NCBI RefSeq assembly: GCF_020023735.2
Contig: NZ_CP076444.2
Coordinates: 1,689,501-1,753,500, forward strand
Source: Mycoavidus sp. HKI
GTDB lineage: Bacteria > Pseudomonadota > Gammaproteobacteria > Burkholderiales > Burkholderiaceae
Length of the DNA: 64,000 bases
Direction of reading: 5' to 3'
Shown here: positions 35,469-45,236 of the stretch, one piece after another
Layout of the letters: every line of letters begins with the position of its first letter
How positions within the stretch are numbered: position 1 is the first letter of the stretch
The notes under the pieces: model-generated
Database searches by the model: none
What the model saw: only the letters and a program-made list of their open reading frames with translations
What the model was told of the DNA's origin: nothing
Position numbers and translations under genes: made by a program

Positions 35469-36597
35469 ATGGACGATCAAAATAAGCCTAACAATAACCG
35501 CCGCAACATGATTAAGGCAGTAGCGGCTGCGGGGATAACAGCAGCTTCCATTCCATTCATTATGACTTCTCGAAAAATTAATCAGAAACTCACCTCTCCA
35601 AAAAATCAGGAAATTGTTATCCGCACCTCGGGCGGGAAGAGTCACATCGCTTATACCAAAATACTTTTTGAACCTTTTACACAAGAAACCGGTATTAAAG
35701 TAACGGGCATTCCGTCAAATGTGGAACCTATCGCGGAAATTAAAACGATGGTCAAGACGGGGACATATCATTGGAACATGGCGTGTTTAGGTAGTAGAGC
35801 AGTGCCAATCCTTAGCCAGTTAGGCTACCTGGAACCGCATAAACTCGAGGATGATAATGTTGTAAAAACCATTATGCCGCAGGCTTTATCAACATGCGGT
35901 GTTGGGATGAACGTTTACTCTACAGTGCTTGCGTATCGGACGGATGTTTTTAAAGGACGCTCTATGCCGAGAACGTGGGGGGATTTTTGGAATGTGGAGA
36001 AATTTCCTGGCCTGCGCGGTCTACGTCAAATCCCGTTCGATACTATTGAAGAAGCGTTGATGGCTGATGGTGTGGCTCCGAGCGAAGTATATTCTTGCGT
36101 TGATGCAATTAACCGTGCATTTCGTAGCCTAGATAGAATCAAGTCACATGTCCCTATCTGGTGGCAAAATGCCCCGCAGGCTGAACATCTATTAAAAGCA
36201 GGGGAAGTACATTTGATCCCCGCTTTTTCCACTTCTGTCATATCCGCTATGGAAGCAGGCGCACCCGTTACATTCTCCTGGGATCAACACATTTACGCAT
36301 ATGACAATTGGACTATTTTAAAGGAAACGCCTAACGTTGATGCTTGCCGTCAATTTATCCAATTTGCTACGGCCCCAGAAAGGCAGGCGCGCCTTATCCC
36401 CTACGGGATTGCACCTACTCAACCTGCCGCGTTAGAACCAAGTATTTTGAAAAAAAAACAATATCGATCCCCAGCATGTAAAGCTACTTGCAACATATCC
36501 CGACAATTTAAAAAAAGGCTTGCTTAACGATGGTTTGTACTGGATGGATAAGCATAGCTCGGCCATCGAACGCTTTACTCAGTGGATGCTAGATTAA
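35469..36597 (+). pseudogene. ABC transporter substrate-binding protein, frameshifted near the C-terminus
   Basis: A family 1 extracellular solute-binding protein. It starts with NNRRNMIKAVAAAG, a twin-arginine-like signal, then a periplasmic domain with EIVIRTSGG, LAYRTDVFKGRSMPRTWGDF and PEARQARLIPYGIAPTQP-like blocks. Such proteins bind polyamines, iron or phosphonates. The as-read frame stops at 36527 after a run of nine A (36450-36458). Removing one A restores a natural end (LKKNNIDPQHV, LLATYPDN, GLLNDGLYWMDKHSSAIERF, TQWMLD) stopping at 36597. This is either true decay, slippage, or a sequence error. It is translated right after lysR with no spacer. No permease or ATPase genes are nearby, so it would be an orphan. 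Confidence 0.8.
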
Positions 36598-36728
36598 TTC
36601 AACGCTTAACCTATTTGGGCTGTATTCATGGCCTCTGATGTTCCGCCGCGAGCATTGCTCGTATTTGGTTAAATGACTGACACAGAACAACATTCAAACT
36701 GGTTTACCAGTTCTGAATGGGGGTATTA

Positions 36729-39700
36729 ATGATGTTGAAAGTAGTTAACGCGATATCGGCTCAACAGGTTCCCACCGCCTCCACTTCATCCAATGAGCAG
36801 AGGCACACCACAACGGATGCTCATACGGCGACGCATCCCCCCACTCTCGATATTGCCCCGCCCAATTCAGCAGGCATCTCGTATAACTCGTATCAAGAGT
36901 TCGATGTTACCTCCTCAAGCATAGTCCTAAATAATGGCCCTGCAGTGCGGATGATCTTAAATAAGACCATAGGGTACAGGCCATCCAAACTCGAGGGCAT
37001 CGTAAAAATCGCAGGACAACGAGCCCAATTGGCCTTTTCCAATGCTAATGGCATTCATTTATGGGGATGCAATTTCCTCAATACCAGTCGCATTATATTT
37101 GCGGCGGGTGAGCCTATGGTAGGCAGCGACGGTAACCTTGATGCATTTCTCGTGAGCAAAAAAGGGCAAATTACTATCAACAGTGTCGCAAAGCTTAAGC
37201 AGTTTGATCAAATTGATCTCATCGCCTATTCCATCAAAATAGACGGAGAATTGCAGGCGAATACCATTAACATTAGCACTGGCAAGCATCAAGTTAATTA
37301 TACGAAGTTAGGCGTCCCGGTGATTGCCACTCAACCAGCAGCGAGCATCCAGACTGGGCAAAATCTGTCCAAATTAAACCAGGTCAGCGCGGGGTGGCTG
37401 AAATTCACAAAGAATGCCAAATTACACGCGCGTGAACACCTAAGAATTAAAGCGGCTCTCTTATACAACTCGAGTCATCAGATTCAATCAGGCGGTGATT
37501 TCACACTTGAAGTTGATCGCTTAGACAATACCGGAACACTCCGTGCTCAGCGCGATATTTCGCTGGAGGCGAAAACCCTGACGAATCAAGCAAACGCCTT
37601 GATCGACGGGCGCATTCTGACGCTGAATACCCAAGAGCAGCTCAAAAACCAAGGGGTGATTCAAGGCAGCACGGTAGCCATCAGTGCGCAGAGCTTAATC
37701 AATGATGGTCTAGAAGATACAGAGGAACATCAAGCTGGGGCGATCATGGCACGCCGTCAGCTTACGATTGGAGCTCAGACTCTACACAATCAAGAACGTG
37801 GCTTAGTGCATAGCGATGGCGAATTGACGATAGGTGGTGCCCTCAATGCCCAGGGTAAAGCAAAAGGTTCAGCACAGAGCCTAACCAATGCTAAGTCTTC
37901 TACGATTGAGTCTAGAGAGAAGCTTTTGATTCACGCAAAACTTTTGGACAATCCAAATGGGCAAATCACAGCGAGTTCGGACCTTGTTCTGAGGAGTAAC
38001 GAACTTAACAATATGTGGGGCCATATAGAAGTTAGCGAGGGTCAAAGCGTATTGAATCTGCAGGCAGACACGATTGACAATACGTCCGGTCGACTGCTTC
38101 ATAATGGCACAGGACAGATTGAAATTGTGGCTCGCGCCTCGATGGTGAACGGCAATTCCCGAGGAATAAAAGGGCTGGGTTTGATCAGTGGCAAAGGCTC
38201 TGTTACCGTCACCGCTCCTCAAATATCAAATGATGAGGGTGGGACATTTTTTTCGGACCAATCGCTCAAAATAAAAGCGGCCATCGTTCTGGACAACCAA
38301 GGCGCATTGCACGGTAGGGAGCACGTCTGGATCGAGGCTGGAGGGATAAGCAACGGTATAAGTCAATGGCTTGAAGATCTTGAAGAGTCTGAAATAGCTG
38401 AAGGGCCTAAAAAGGCTCTATTGAGCGCATTGGCTAAATTAAGTCATGACCTATTCAGGTCGATACAAGAGTCTCTTCAGGCGAATCCGTTTAAAACCCC
38501 CGAGTATTTGATTACTGGCAATACGATTTCAATAAGCGTGCAGGATGGCTTGATCAATAAGAATGCCGTGATCTTCGCACAAAACAGCCTCGAGATCGGC
38601 GCTAAACAAGTTAAAAATCTCAAACATGGTGTGTTTTATAGCGGCGGTACCCTGACCATCGGCGGTGAACTTGATGCTCAGCTCAAAGTACGGGGTATTA
38701 GTGAGCATATCCTCAATCATGGATCGACGATTGATGCGGTAGGCGATCTCTCGATCCATGCAGAAGAGCTGGTCAATGAAAATTCACACTTTACGACTCA
38801 AGAACAAACCATCGCCGAATCTCCGGCTATCCAAGATGTTCAGCCGGTCGATACCGACTACCGCCATAATAGGTCTGAACTTGAATGGGAGCACGGCAGC
38901 GGAGACTCTTTCATTGTTCGCAGCACAGGTTTTAGATTTCATGCTTTTACCATCTACAACTATATCCAGAGGGTAACAAGGACTGTGGTTGCCCACAGCG
39001 AGCCCGGTAAAATTCAAGCCGGGGGTGCGATTCGATTGTCAGGGCAGGTGATCAACGATAAAAGCCAGATTGTAGTGGGGGGAACACTGAGCGATTTTGA
39101 TGGCGCGCCAGCACAGATCGACAACCGTGATGCGATGGGCCAGCAGGTCACCGCCGATATCGGTACCGCGGAATGGTCAGACAGAGAATGGCGAGGCGGG
39201 TTTAAACGGTATTTTCAGCGCCATTGGTTTGGCCAAACCCCCTACCATATGAGCAAGGTAGAGCAGATCAATTTGAATGTAGCAAGCTATCAACAACAGA
39301 CCGCGGTTACCCACCAAGAGCCCTCTACGGCATTGACGCTCAACACCTCTGCGCTAACGAGTATGAGCCCACTCTTAAATAGCGGCTTGCAGCAGTTTCA
39401 GCGGGATCCAAATCAACCCTATCTGATTCAAACCGATTCCCGTTTTACGCGCAATAGCGATACCGTTTCTAGCAATTTCTTGCTGAATTTACTCAATCTT
39501 GACCCCCAACGCGTACCCAAGCGCTTAGGGGATGGCTTTTATGAACAGCAACTGATTCGTGACCAGATTATCGGTTTGACGGGTCACTACTATCTATCCG
39601 GCTATCGAAACCCGATTACTGAATTCAAAGCTTTAATGCATAGAGGTGCAGACTGGGCCAAGCAACATAATCTGACGCTCGGCATAGAGCCCACGCCGCA

Positions 39701-42700
39701 GCAAATTGCCGCCTTAACCGCAAGTCCAGTCTGGATGGTGAATCAAAGCATCAAATTGCCCGATGGCTCAGAGCACACGGTCATGATGCCCAAACTCTAT
39801 CTGGCTAAAAACGACGCCAACCCGGTCCCTCTGAGCGGCTCGCTGATTTCAGCCAACGCCATTGAACTACACAGCGACCGCCCATTTAAAAATGCCGGTA
39901 CGATGATCAGCCGCGGTAAGGTGAATCTCAATGCGCGCAACATTGATAACCAGCGCGGCGCAATCGTCAGTTTGGACACCCTATCGATGCAGGCTAACAA
40001 TGACATCGATAGCCGTGCTGGCCAGTTAATTGCCGTCAAAAAAATCATCCTAAAAGCCGGCCATGATATCCATCTCCAGAGCCAAACCCAAACGACTCAT
40101 GCCGCCAGTGGTAGCCAGACGGCACTAGAGGGCATCACTCAGGTCCAAGCCGAGCAGTTAGAAGCGTATGCCGAATCGGACATTCATCTGGCAGCAACTC
40201 AAATCAAGGTGGATGAAAATGCTAGTTTAGAAGCCAAAGGTGATCTAACGTTAGGCACGGCCACGGTAGGCGCTCAGCACCAACTGAAATGGGATACGCG
40301 TAATTGGTTAAGCGTAAGCAAAAATACCGAAGTCGGCTCTCTCATTCAAACCGGTGGAGCACTTGAACTTAAAGCAGGCCGGGATATCCGTGCGGCTGGC
40401 GCTTATGTGAATGCTGGCAAAGGGCTTTCTGTCAAAGCGGATCGAGATATTAACGTGGCAGCAGCCCATGAAGAACTCGATTTTGCCGAATCTCACTATT
40501 CTGAATCCAGTGATTTATTCTCTTCCTCGAGTGAATTAACGCAAAGCAAACTGTATAGAAAACAAGCATTGGGCAGTACCCTCTCGGGCGAAACCGTCAA
40601 GATGGAGGCTGGGCATGATCTTAGTGTGACGGGCTCAAATATCATTGGCATGCGCGCTGTGGGTTTGTACGCTGACAATGACATCAACCTAAACGCTGCG
40701 CAGCAGATTGAGAAAGCCAGCCATTATTCAGTCAAAGAGCGCTCTGGCTTATTGGACAGCGGCAGTTTGGGTTTTACCATTGGCGAGCGCCAACAAAAAG
40801 ATGAATTTGAAGGCGAAAGCACTCCGCATATAGGCACCGTTATTGGCAGTGTCTCAGGTTACATCCAAGCCATCGCGGGCCGCGAATATCACCAAAGCGG
40901 CAGCCAACTGGTAGCGCCTGAGGGTAATATCGAGGGGAAAGCACTCAAAGGCACCGTCGTTCCGGTCTATGAACAAGGCCGACGCTGGCAGCATAACGAA
41001 TGGCATCAATCCGGCTTGACCGTCTCAGTCAGCGCACCAGTGATTGCTGCTGCGCAAACAGGCCAGCAAATGCTTCAAGCCAGCACGCAAGTGAGTGATC
41101 CACGCATGCACGTTTTAGCCGCTGGCGCTGGCGCGCTCGCGGCTAAAAATGCTTACGATGCAATCAAAGCCGATCCAAAAGCTGCTGGCGGCGTTACCGT
41201 CAGCGCTATGATAGGTGAAAGTCATCAGGAGTTTCAGCAAACCCAGTTGAGCACCACAGCGTTGGGTAGTGCGATCAAAGCTGGCGGCACTGTGCGCTTG
41301 GATATGAAGGGTTTAGGTGACGCGTCAACCCTCGCTGTCATCGGCTCTCAGATTGAAGCCAAGCACGATGTCGAGCTCAATATAGAAGGTCCACTGAGCG
41401 TTGAGGCAGCGACTAATACCTTTAGTCAGCACAGTACGCGCCATAACCAGAGTAGCGCAGTAGGAGTGGCAGCCACATTCGGTACCCATAGCTCAGTGGG
41501 GGCATCCGCCACACTCAGTCTTGGGCGTGGCCACACAGATGGCATTGAAGTCAGCCATACACCTGCTCAGATCAAAGCGGGTCGCACACTGATGTTAAAC
41601 GCGCAAAGCGATGTCCACTTAAAAGGCGCTCAACTCTCTGGCCAGCAAGTCGAAGCCAAAATCGATGGGGATCTTGAGGTTGAAAGCGTGCAGAACACAA
41701 ACAGCTATAACAGCCACTATCACAGTATCAGTGGCAGTGCCACGGTAGGACCCACTTCTGCGGTCAGCATTAACTTCTCGCAACAAAAGATAGACAGTAC
41801 TTATCGGAGCGTAGCGGAGCAAACAGGCATACAAGCCGGTGACGGAGGTTTTCAAATTAAGGTTGAAGGCGATACGAAGCTGGTTGGCGGGGTGATCGCA
41901 AGTACAGATCAAGCGATCGCAGAAGGTAAGAATCAATTTGTCACGGCGACGCTGGTTGCCAATGATATAGCCAATCAGGCTAAGTACGATGCGCACAGCC
42001 TAAGCTTAGGCATAGGGTATAGCTCAGGTGGAAAAAACGTTGGCTCGAGCCAGTCTGGCGAAGCCATCACGCCTGCGCATAGCGGCAATCAGCTGGCGAG
42101 TCGGAAAGGGATCAGCCCCTCGATACCCATTGCAATGAGTGCTTCAGGCACCGCATCGTCTACGACAAAGAGCACCCTCAGTGGCGCTCAGATCGTGATT
42201 ACGGATGAGACTCGACACAAGGCATTAACAGGACAAAGTTCAGAGGACACCCTCGCCAGCCTAAACCGTGATCCAGCGCTCAACCATTCGGCGCTCGCGC
42301 CCATTTTTAATCAAGCTGAGATTGAAGCGGGCTTTGAGATCGTGCAGGCCTTGGGCCGGGAAGTGAATACGTTCATTCAACATAGAGCCAAAGATGCGGA
42401 TCGTAAAATTCAGCAAGCTAAAAATAAAGAGACGCTCGCCAATGAAAACGCGTTGATCCCTGAGGAGCGGCGGCAGCAGTTAAAGGAAGACGCAGCTGAG
42501 TTGCGTGTGCAAGCGAAAGCGTTAAATAATAAGTGGGGTCCAGGTGGCCTCAACCGGCGGGTATTGACTGCGTTAACAGCGGCAGCCTCTGGCAATGTAA
42601 CGGGTACAACCGCACAGTTCGTGCAAAGCGGCGTGGTGAACTTAATCCAGCAGCAAGGCACAAGCTATATCGGTCAGTTGGTGCAAGCTAAGGCTCTAGA

Positions 42701-43892
42701 AGAAGGCAGTCCAGCGCATGCGACACTACATGCCTTAGTGGCAGCTGGCGGAGCAGTCGCGAGCAATCAAAGCATAAGTGCTAGCGCAATAGGAGGAGCC
42801 ACGTCCAGTTTATTGACGAACTTATTCAAAACAGATTCTGATGCAACGCAACAAGAGCAAGAAGCGAAACGCAATCTATTGGCGGGTTTAGTCACGGGTA
42901 TTGCTGCAGCCGTTGGCCAGGATCCATCCTCAGCGCTAACAAGCGCAAGTATAGCGATAGAAAACAACTGGCTGGCGAGCGAACAAAGGATCCAGAAGCA
43001 AAAGGAAGTGGATGCATGTGGCCAAGATACGATGTGTCGCCAGCAAAAAGAAGAAGCGTGGACAAATATATCTGAGACTCAAAATATAGAGACTCTGTTA
43101 GGTGTAGGGGCGGGTTTAACTGAAGCAGGTATGCACCTTGCTGAGGGCTTATTTGAGTTAATACAGGATCCAATCGCAGGATTGAAAGCGGTGAAAACCC
43201 TGATAACTGATAAAGAGCTATTGCAGCAATTGGGTGAAGTAGTCGTTAAAGGAATAAAAGAAAAGATTGCTCGAATAGAAAAGGCGGGAGAAGTAGGGGG
43301 AAGTACACTCACTCTACAAGCAGGCCAGGATATGGGGAATTTGCTTTTTGAAGCCGGTTCGACAATTATGGGTGCAGTGGGTGTAGTAAAAGTAGCTGGG
43401 GTGTTGGGCAAGGCTGGTTTTCATGTGGGTAAGAAAACACTAGGAGATTTTTCTAGTCCCTCGAAGTTTGAACACTTGGCGAAAGCGGGTGGCGCTTCTG
43501 TCGCTGATGGTAAGTTGCTGACGACGGTTAGCCAGCCAGCAAATGTTTCAAAAATAGAGGAAAAGTTACAGTATTTTTTTGGAAAAGCAACGGGAATAGA
43601 ACACAACATTGAGCGCTCTCGAGATATGCTGCGCCAACTTGAAAGAATTGGGCTATCTGATACCCCTGCTGCTCGGCAATACCTATCTAAGTCTATTTTA
43701 GAGGCTTACGGTAACCCTCGAAGTTTTGTTCGCACCCTAGAAAATGGTCATGTGTTACGCGAGTCGCTGTTAATGGGGCCGAATGGTGCTGCGACGCTGG
43801 AAACAATTTGGGTAGGTAATCTTTTGTCTACAGGAAAAATAATTAAGTCTAAGGGTGGCCGGTACCACCACAAAATCACTCCAGGAAAATAA
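36729..43892 (+). CDS. CdiA-like filamentous haemagglutinin exoprotein with a C-terminal toxin region
   Basis: About 2387 residues. The N-terminal 30-200 form a TPS secretion domain with the hallmark NANGIHLWGCNFLNTSR. A long middle of FHA repeats follows (DNTGTLRAQRDISL, GALNAQGKAKG and many L.A...I...G units), then a haemagglutinin repeat region to about 1700. Near 2077 IENNWL is a variant of the VENN pre-toxin motif, followed by a Cys pair (DACGQDTMC). The last ~310 residues should be the delivered toxin; its end (EAYGNPRSFV, NGHVLRESLLMGPNGAATL) does not match a toxin activity I know. Export would need a TpsB/CdiB pore, which is not in the window. The signal peptide is weak and short. I prefer the ATG at 36729, six bases after gggggt, to that at 36717. 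Confidence 0.88.
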   Translation: MMLKVVNAISAQQVPTASTSSNEQRHTTTDAHTATHPPTLDIAPPNSAGISYNSYQEFDVTSSSIVLNNGPAVRMILNKTIGYRPSKLEGIVKIAGQRAQLAFSNANGIHLWGCNFLNTSRIIFAAGEPMVGSDGNLDAFLVSKKGQITINSVAKLKQFDQIDLIAYSIKIDGELQANTINISTGKHQVNYTKLGVPVIATQPAASIQTGQNLSKLNQVSAGWLKFTKNAKLHAREHLRIKAALLYNSSHQIQSGGDFTLEVDRLDNTGTLRAQRDISLEAKTLTNQANALIDGRILTLNTQEQLKNQGVIQGSTVAISAQSLINDGLEDTEEHQAGAIMARRQLTIGAQTLHNQERGLVHSDGELTIGGALNAQGKAKGSAQSLTNAKSSTIESREKLLIHAKLLDNPNGQITASSDLVLRSNELNNMWGHIEVSEGQSVLNLQADTIDNTSGRLLHNGTGQIEIVARASMVNGNSRGIKGLGLISGKGSVTVTAPQISNDEGGTFFSDQSLKIKAAIVLDNQGALHGREHVWIEAGGISNGISQWLEDLEESEIAEGPKKALLSALAKLSHDLFRSIQESLQANPFKTPEYLITGNTISISVQDGLINKNAVIFAQNSLEIGAKQVKNLKHGVFYSGGTLTIGGELDAQLKVRGISEHILNHGSTIDAVGDLSIHAEELVNENSHFTTQEQTIAESPAIQDVQPVDTDYRHNRSELEWEHGSGDSFIVRSTGFRFHAFTIYNYIQRVTRTVVAHSEPGKIQAGGAIRLSGQVINDKSQIVVGGTLSDFDGAPAQIDNRDAMGQQVTADIGTAEWSDREWRGGFKRYFQRHWFGQTPYHMSKVEQINLNVASYQQQTAVTHQEPSTALTLNTSALTSMSPLLNSGLQQFQRDPNQPYLIQTDSRFTRNSDTVSSNFLLNLLNLDPQRVPKRLGDGFYEQQLIRDQIIGLTGHYYLSGYRNPITEFKALMHRGADWAKQHNLTLGIEPTPQQIAALTASPVWMVNQSIKLPDGSEHTVMMPKLYLAKNDANPVPLSGSLISANAIELHSDRPFKNAGTMISRGKVNLNARNIDNQRGAIVSLDTLSMQANNDIDSRAGQLIAVKKIILKAGHDIHLQSQTQTTHAASGSQTALEGITQVQAEQLEAYAESDIHLAATQIKVDENASLEAKGDLTLGTATVGAQHQLKWDTRNWLSVSKNTEVGSLIQTGGALELKAGRDIRAAGAYVNAGKGLSVKADRDINVAAAHEELDFAESHYSESSDLFSSSSELTQSKLYRKQALGSTLSGETVKMEAGHDLSVTGSNIIGMRAVGLYADNDINLNAAQQIEKASHYSVKERSGLLDSGSLGFTIGERQQKDEFEGESTPHIGTVIGSVSGYIQAIAGREYHQSGSQLVAPEGNIEGKALKGTVVPVYEQGRRWQHNEWHQSGLTVSVSAPVIAAAQTGQQMLQASTQVSDPRMHVLAAGAGALAAKNAYDAIKADPKAAGGVTVSAMIGESHQEFQQTQLSTTALGSAIKAGGTVRLDMKGLGDASTLAVIGSQIEAKHDVELNIEGPLSVEAATNTFSQHSTRHNQSSAVGVAATFGTHSSVGASATLSLGRGHTDGIEVSHTPAQIKAGRTLMLNAQSDVHLKGAQLSGQQVEAKIDGDLEVESVQNTNSYNSHYHSISGSATVGPTSAVSINFSQQKIDSTYRSVAEQTGIQAGDGGFQIKVEGDTKLVGGVIASTDQAIAEGKNQFVTATLVANDIANQAKYDAHSLSLGIGYSSGGKNVGSSQSGEAITPAHSGNQLASRKGISPSIPIAMSASGTASSTTKSTLSGAQIVITDETRHKALTGQSSEDTLASLNRDPALNHSALAPIFNQAEIEAGFEIVQALGREVNTFIQHRAKDADRKIQQAKNKETLANENALIPEERRQQLKEDAAELRVQAKALNNKWGPGGLNRRVLTALTAAASGNVTGTTAQFVQSGVVNLIQQQGTSYIGQLVQAKALEEGSPAHATLHALVAAGGAVASNQSISASAIGGATSSLLTNLFKTDSDATQQEQEAKRNLLAGLVTGIAAAVGQDPSSALTSASIAIENNWLASEQRIQKQKEVDACGQDTMCRQQKEEAWTNISETQNIETLLGVGAGLTEAGMHLAEGLFELIQDPIAGLKAVKTLITDKELLQQLGEVVVKGIKEKIARIEKAGEVGGSTLTLQAGQDMGNLLFEAGSTIMGAVGVVKVAGVLGKAGFHVGKKTLGDFSSPSKFEHLAKAGGASVADGKLLTTVSQPANVSKIEEKLQYFFGKATGIEHNIERSRDMLRQLERIGLSDTPAARQYLSKSILEAYGNPRSFVRTLENGHVLRESLLMGPNGAATLETIWVGNLLSTGKIIKSKGGRYHHKITPGK

Positions 43893-44428
43893 TGATGATC
43901 TCTATTGCTGAGTCTTTTGATAATGTCAGTGACCTTGAGTACATACTCAAGGGTAAATATGAAAAATGGCTAATCTTGGGTTCCAATCATCCAGTAATTA
44001 ATGAATGTTATTTGCTTGAATCTGATTCAAATGAACTGAATTTTGGGCTTGGTATAGCAGTTACAGGCACAGGCATAATGCCTAAAATATTGCTTGTTGA
44101 AAATTATCAAACTGTGTATATAGGCTTTGATTCTTACATAGCTGCAGTCTCTACTATTCGACCATCCTCAACAATTGAAAGCCGATTGTCTGAGCTAGAT
44201 TGGATATTTTTTGATATGTTTCTACTGAAAAATGGAAATATCTGCGTTATTCATGAAATAGGTGCTCAAGTTTTTATGAGAGACTTGACTAAGGTATGGA
44301 GTTTTTCCAAAGACATTGTTTCAAATTGGGTTATTAGTGAGGAACAAGGAAGACTCTCACTGACCCAAATGGATACAGAGGAAATTATAAATCTTTCGAT
44401 CTCGACGGGTGCTATTTTGGCAGCTTGA
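43892..44428 (+). CDS. Candidate immunity protein for the CdiA-like toxin
   Basis: The ATG overlaps the stop codon of the exoprotein gene (taATGATG), with AGGA 5-8 bases upstream, so translation is coupled. The 178-residue product is acidic, soluble and AT-rich, without signal peptide or membrane segment. Position directly after the toxin end, size and acidity are what is expected of a CdiI-type immunity protein that blocks the cognate toxin in the cytosol. The sequence itself gives no recognised family, so function is inferred from context. Confidence 0.7.
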   Translation: MMISIAESFDNVSDLEYILKGKYEKWLILGSNHPVINECYLLESDSNELNFGLGIAVTGTGIMPKILLVENYQTVYIGFDSYIAAVSTIRPSSTIESRLSELDWIFFDMFLLKNGNICVIHEIGAQVFMRDLTKVWSFSKDIVSNWVISEEQGRLSLTQMDTEEIINLSISTGAILAA

Positions 44429-44642
44429 TATTAAGCTCTCTACAATAAATTTTTTGGCAAGAGAATCTCCTGAGAGTTTGTATTCATCGTCAATGCTAGA
44501 ATTTTTTTCACGGGAAACTTCTTATAGAGAGCTTAGGCCACCAAAATTATCCAGGCGATTTGCTACGGCCCAATGACCCATCTACTCATCCTGAGCAAGT
44601 AAAGCAACCAGATAGCGATTTAACTGCTAGAGAAGAACATGA
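44429..44642. other. Degenerate stretch between immunity gene and integrase remnant
   Basis: No complete gene. A start-less frame at about 44457-44569 reads SPESLYSSSMLEFFSRETS and RELRPPKLSRRF before a stop. It may be a relic of an orphan toxin or immunity cassette, but nothing supports that further. Confidence 0.35.
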
Positions 44643-44951
44643 ATGCCCTTAATCCAAGCCCGACTTAACTACTGGATACCCTGCCTGAAGCGCTTGGGTA
44701 TCCGCTATCGACGCCCTTACAATATGTGGCATTCTTACGCCACGATGATGCTTATGGCTGGAATGACTCCCGCTTTTTGCGCTCGACAGCTTGGACACAG
44801 TATTGAAATGTTTTTGCACACCTACGCAAAGTGGCTAGACGGTGCACAAAACGACTTAGAAATGGCGCGGTTTGAATCGAGCCTTGGAGAGAATTTGCCC
44901 AAAATTTGTCCCAAAAAAAGCAGCTTAGGCTTCTACGCTACTGAAATATAA
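44643..44951 (+). pseudogene. Tyrosine recombinase (phage/ICE-type integrase), C-terminal remnant
   Basis: Residues 20-80 match the catalytic end of tyrosine integrases: GIRYRRPYN.(R)HSYATMML, FCARQLGHS and FLHTYAKWLDGAQNDLEM. The first conserved Arg of the box (R in NxRHxYAT) is Trp here (codon TGG in place of CGG). The N-terminal two thirds are absent, and there is no proper start. The enzyme cannot be active. It lies 10 bases from the 3' end of tRNA-Ser(GGA), which is the classic place for the integrase of an element inserted into that tRNA. Confidence 0.8.
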
Positions 44952-44960
44952 GGGAATTTT

Positions 44961-44980
44961 TGGCGGAGAGAGGGGGATTC
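44961..44980. repeat. Proximal attachment-site repeat (tRNA-Ser 3' end)
   Basis: The same 20 bases as at 31264-31283, in direct orientation. The repeat covers the encoded CCA, the acceptor 3' strand and most of the T stem. Confidence 0.65.
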
Positions 44981-45051
44981 GAACCCCCGATAGGCTATTA
45001 ACCTATACACGCTTTCCAGGCGGGCGACTTAAACCACTCATCCATCTCTCC
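44961..45051 (-). tRNA. tRNA-Ser(GGA)
   Basis: The minus strand folds as a class II tRNA: acceptor GGAGAGA/TCTCTCC, D arm GATGAGTGGTTTAAG, anticodon loop CTGGAAA with anticodon GGA, a long variable arm (TATAGGTTAATAGCCTATC) and TTCGAAT in the T loop. CCA is encoded. It decodes UCC and UCU. Its last 20 bases are duplicated at 31264-31283. Confidence 0.95.
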
Positions 45052-45236
45052 GGAAGCCGAGTATTATAGCAAAGATAAAGGCCAAAAAGCCGCTACAGAT
45101 TTGTCCGCGATGATATTTATCTATGATAGATCCACAGCAAAATTCAATCGGCAATTATCAGAGGTACAATAACGCTTTCAGCTATGATGTTATTCTTCCT
45201 AGCTCTCATCTATTCGTTTCTTGCTCATTTTTACCC

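Larger units (their letters stand above)
31264..44980. mobile_element. Candidate genomic island in tRNA-Ser(GGA)
   Basis: The last 20 bases of the tRNA-Ser gene (44961-44980) are repeated in direct orientation at 31264-31283. A broken tyrosine recombinase lies right beside the tRNA 3' end, inside the interval. This is the arrangement expected of an element integrated at the tRNA 3' end. Cargo: small hypothetical gene, lipoprotein, 2-hydroxycarboxylate symporter, LysR regulator, frameshifted solute-binding protein, CdiA-like exoprotein and its candidate immunity gene. Since the integrase is dead, the island should be immobile now. Confidence 0.65.
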
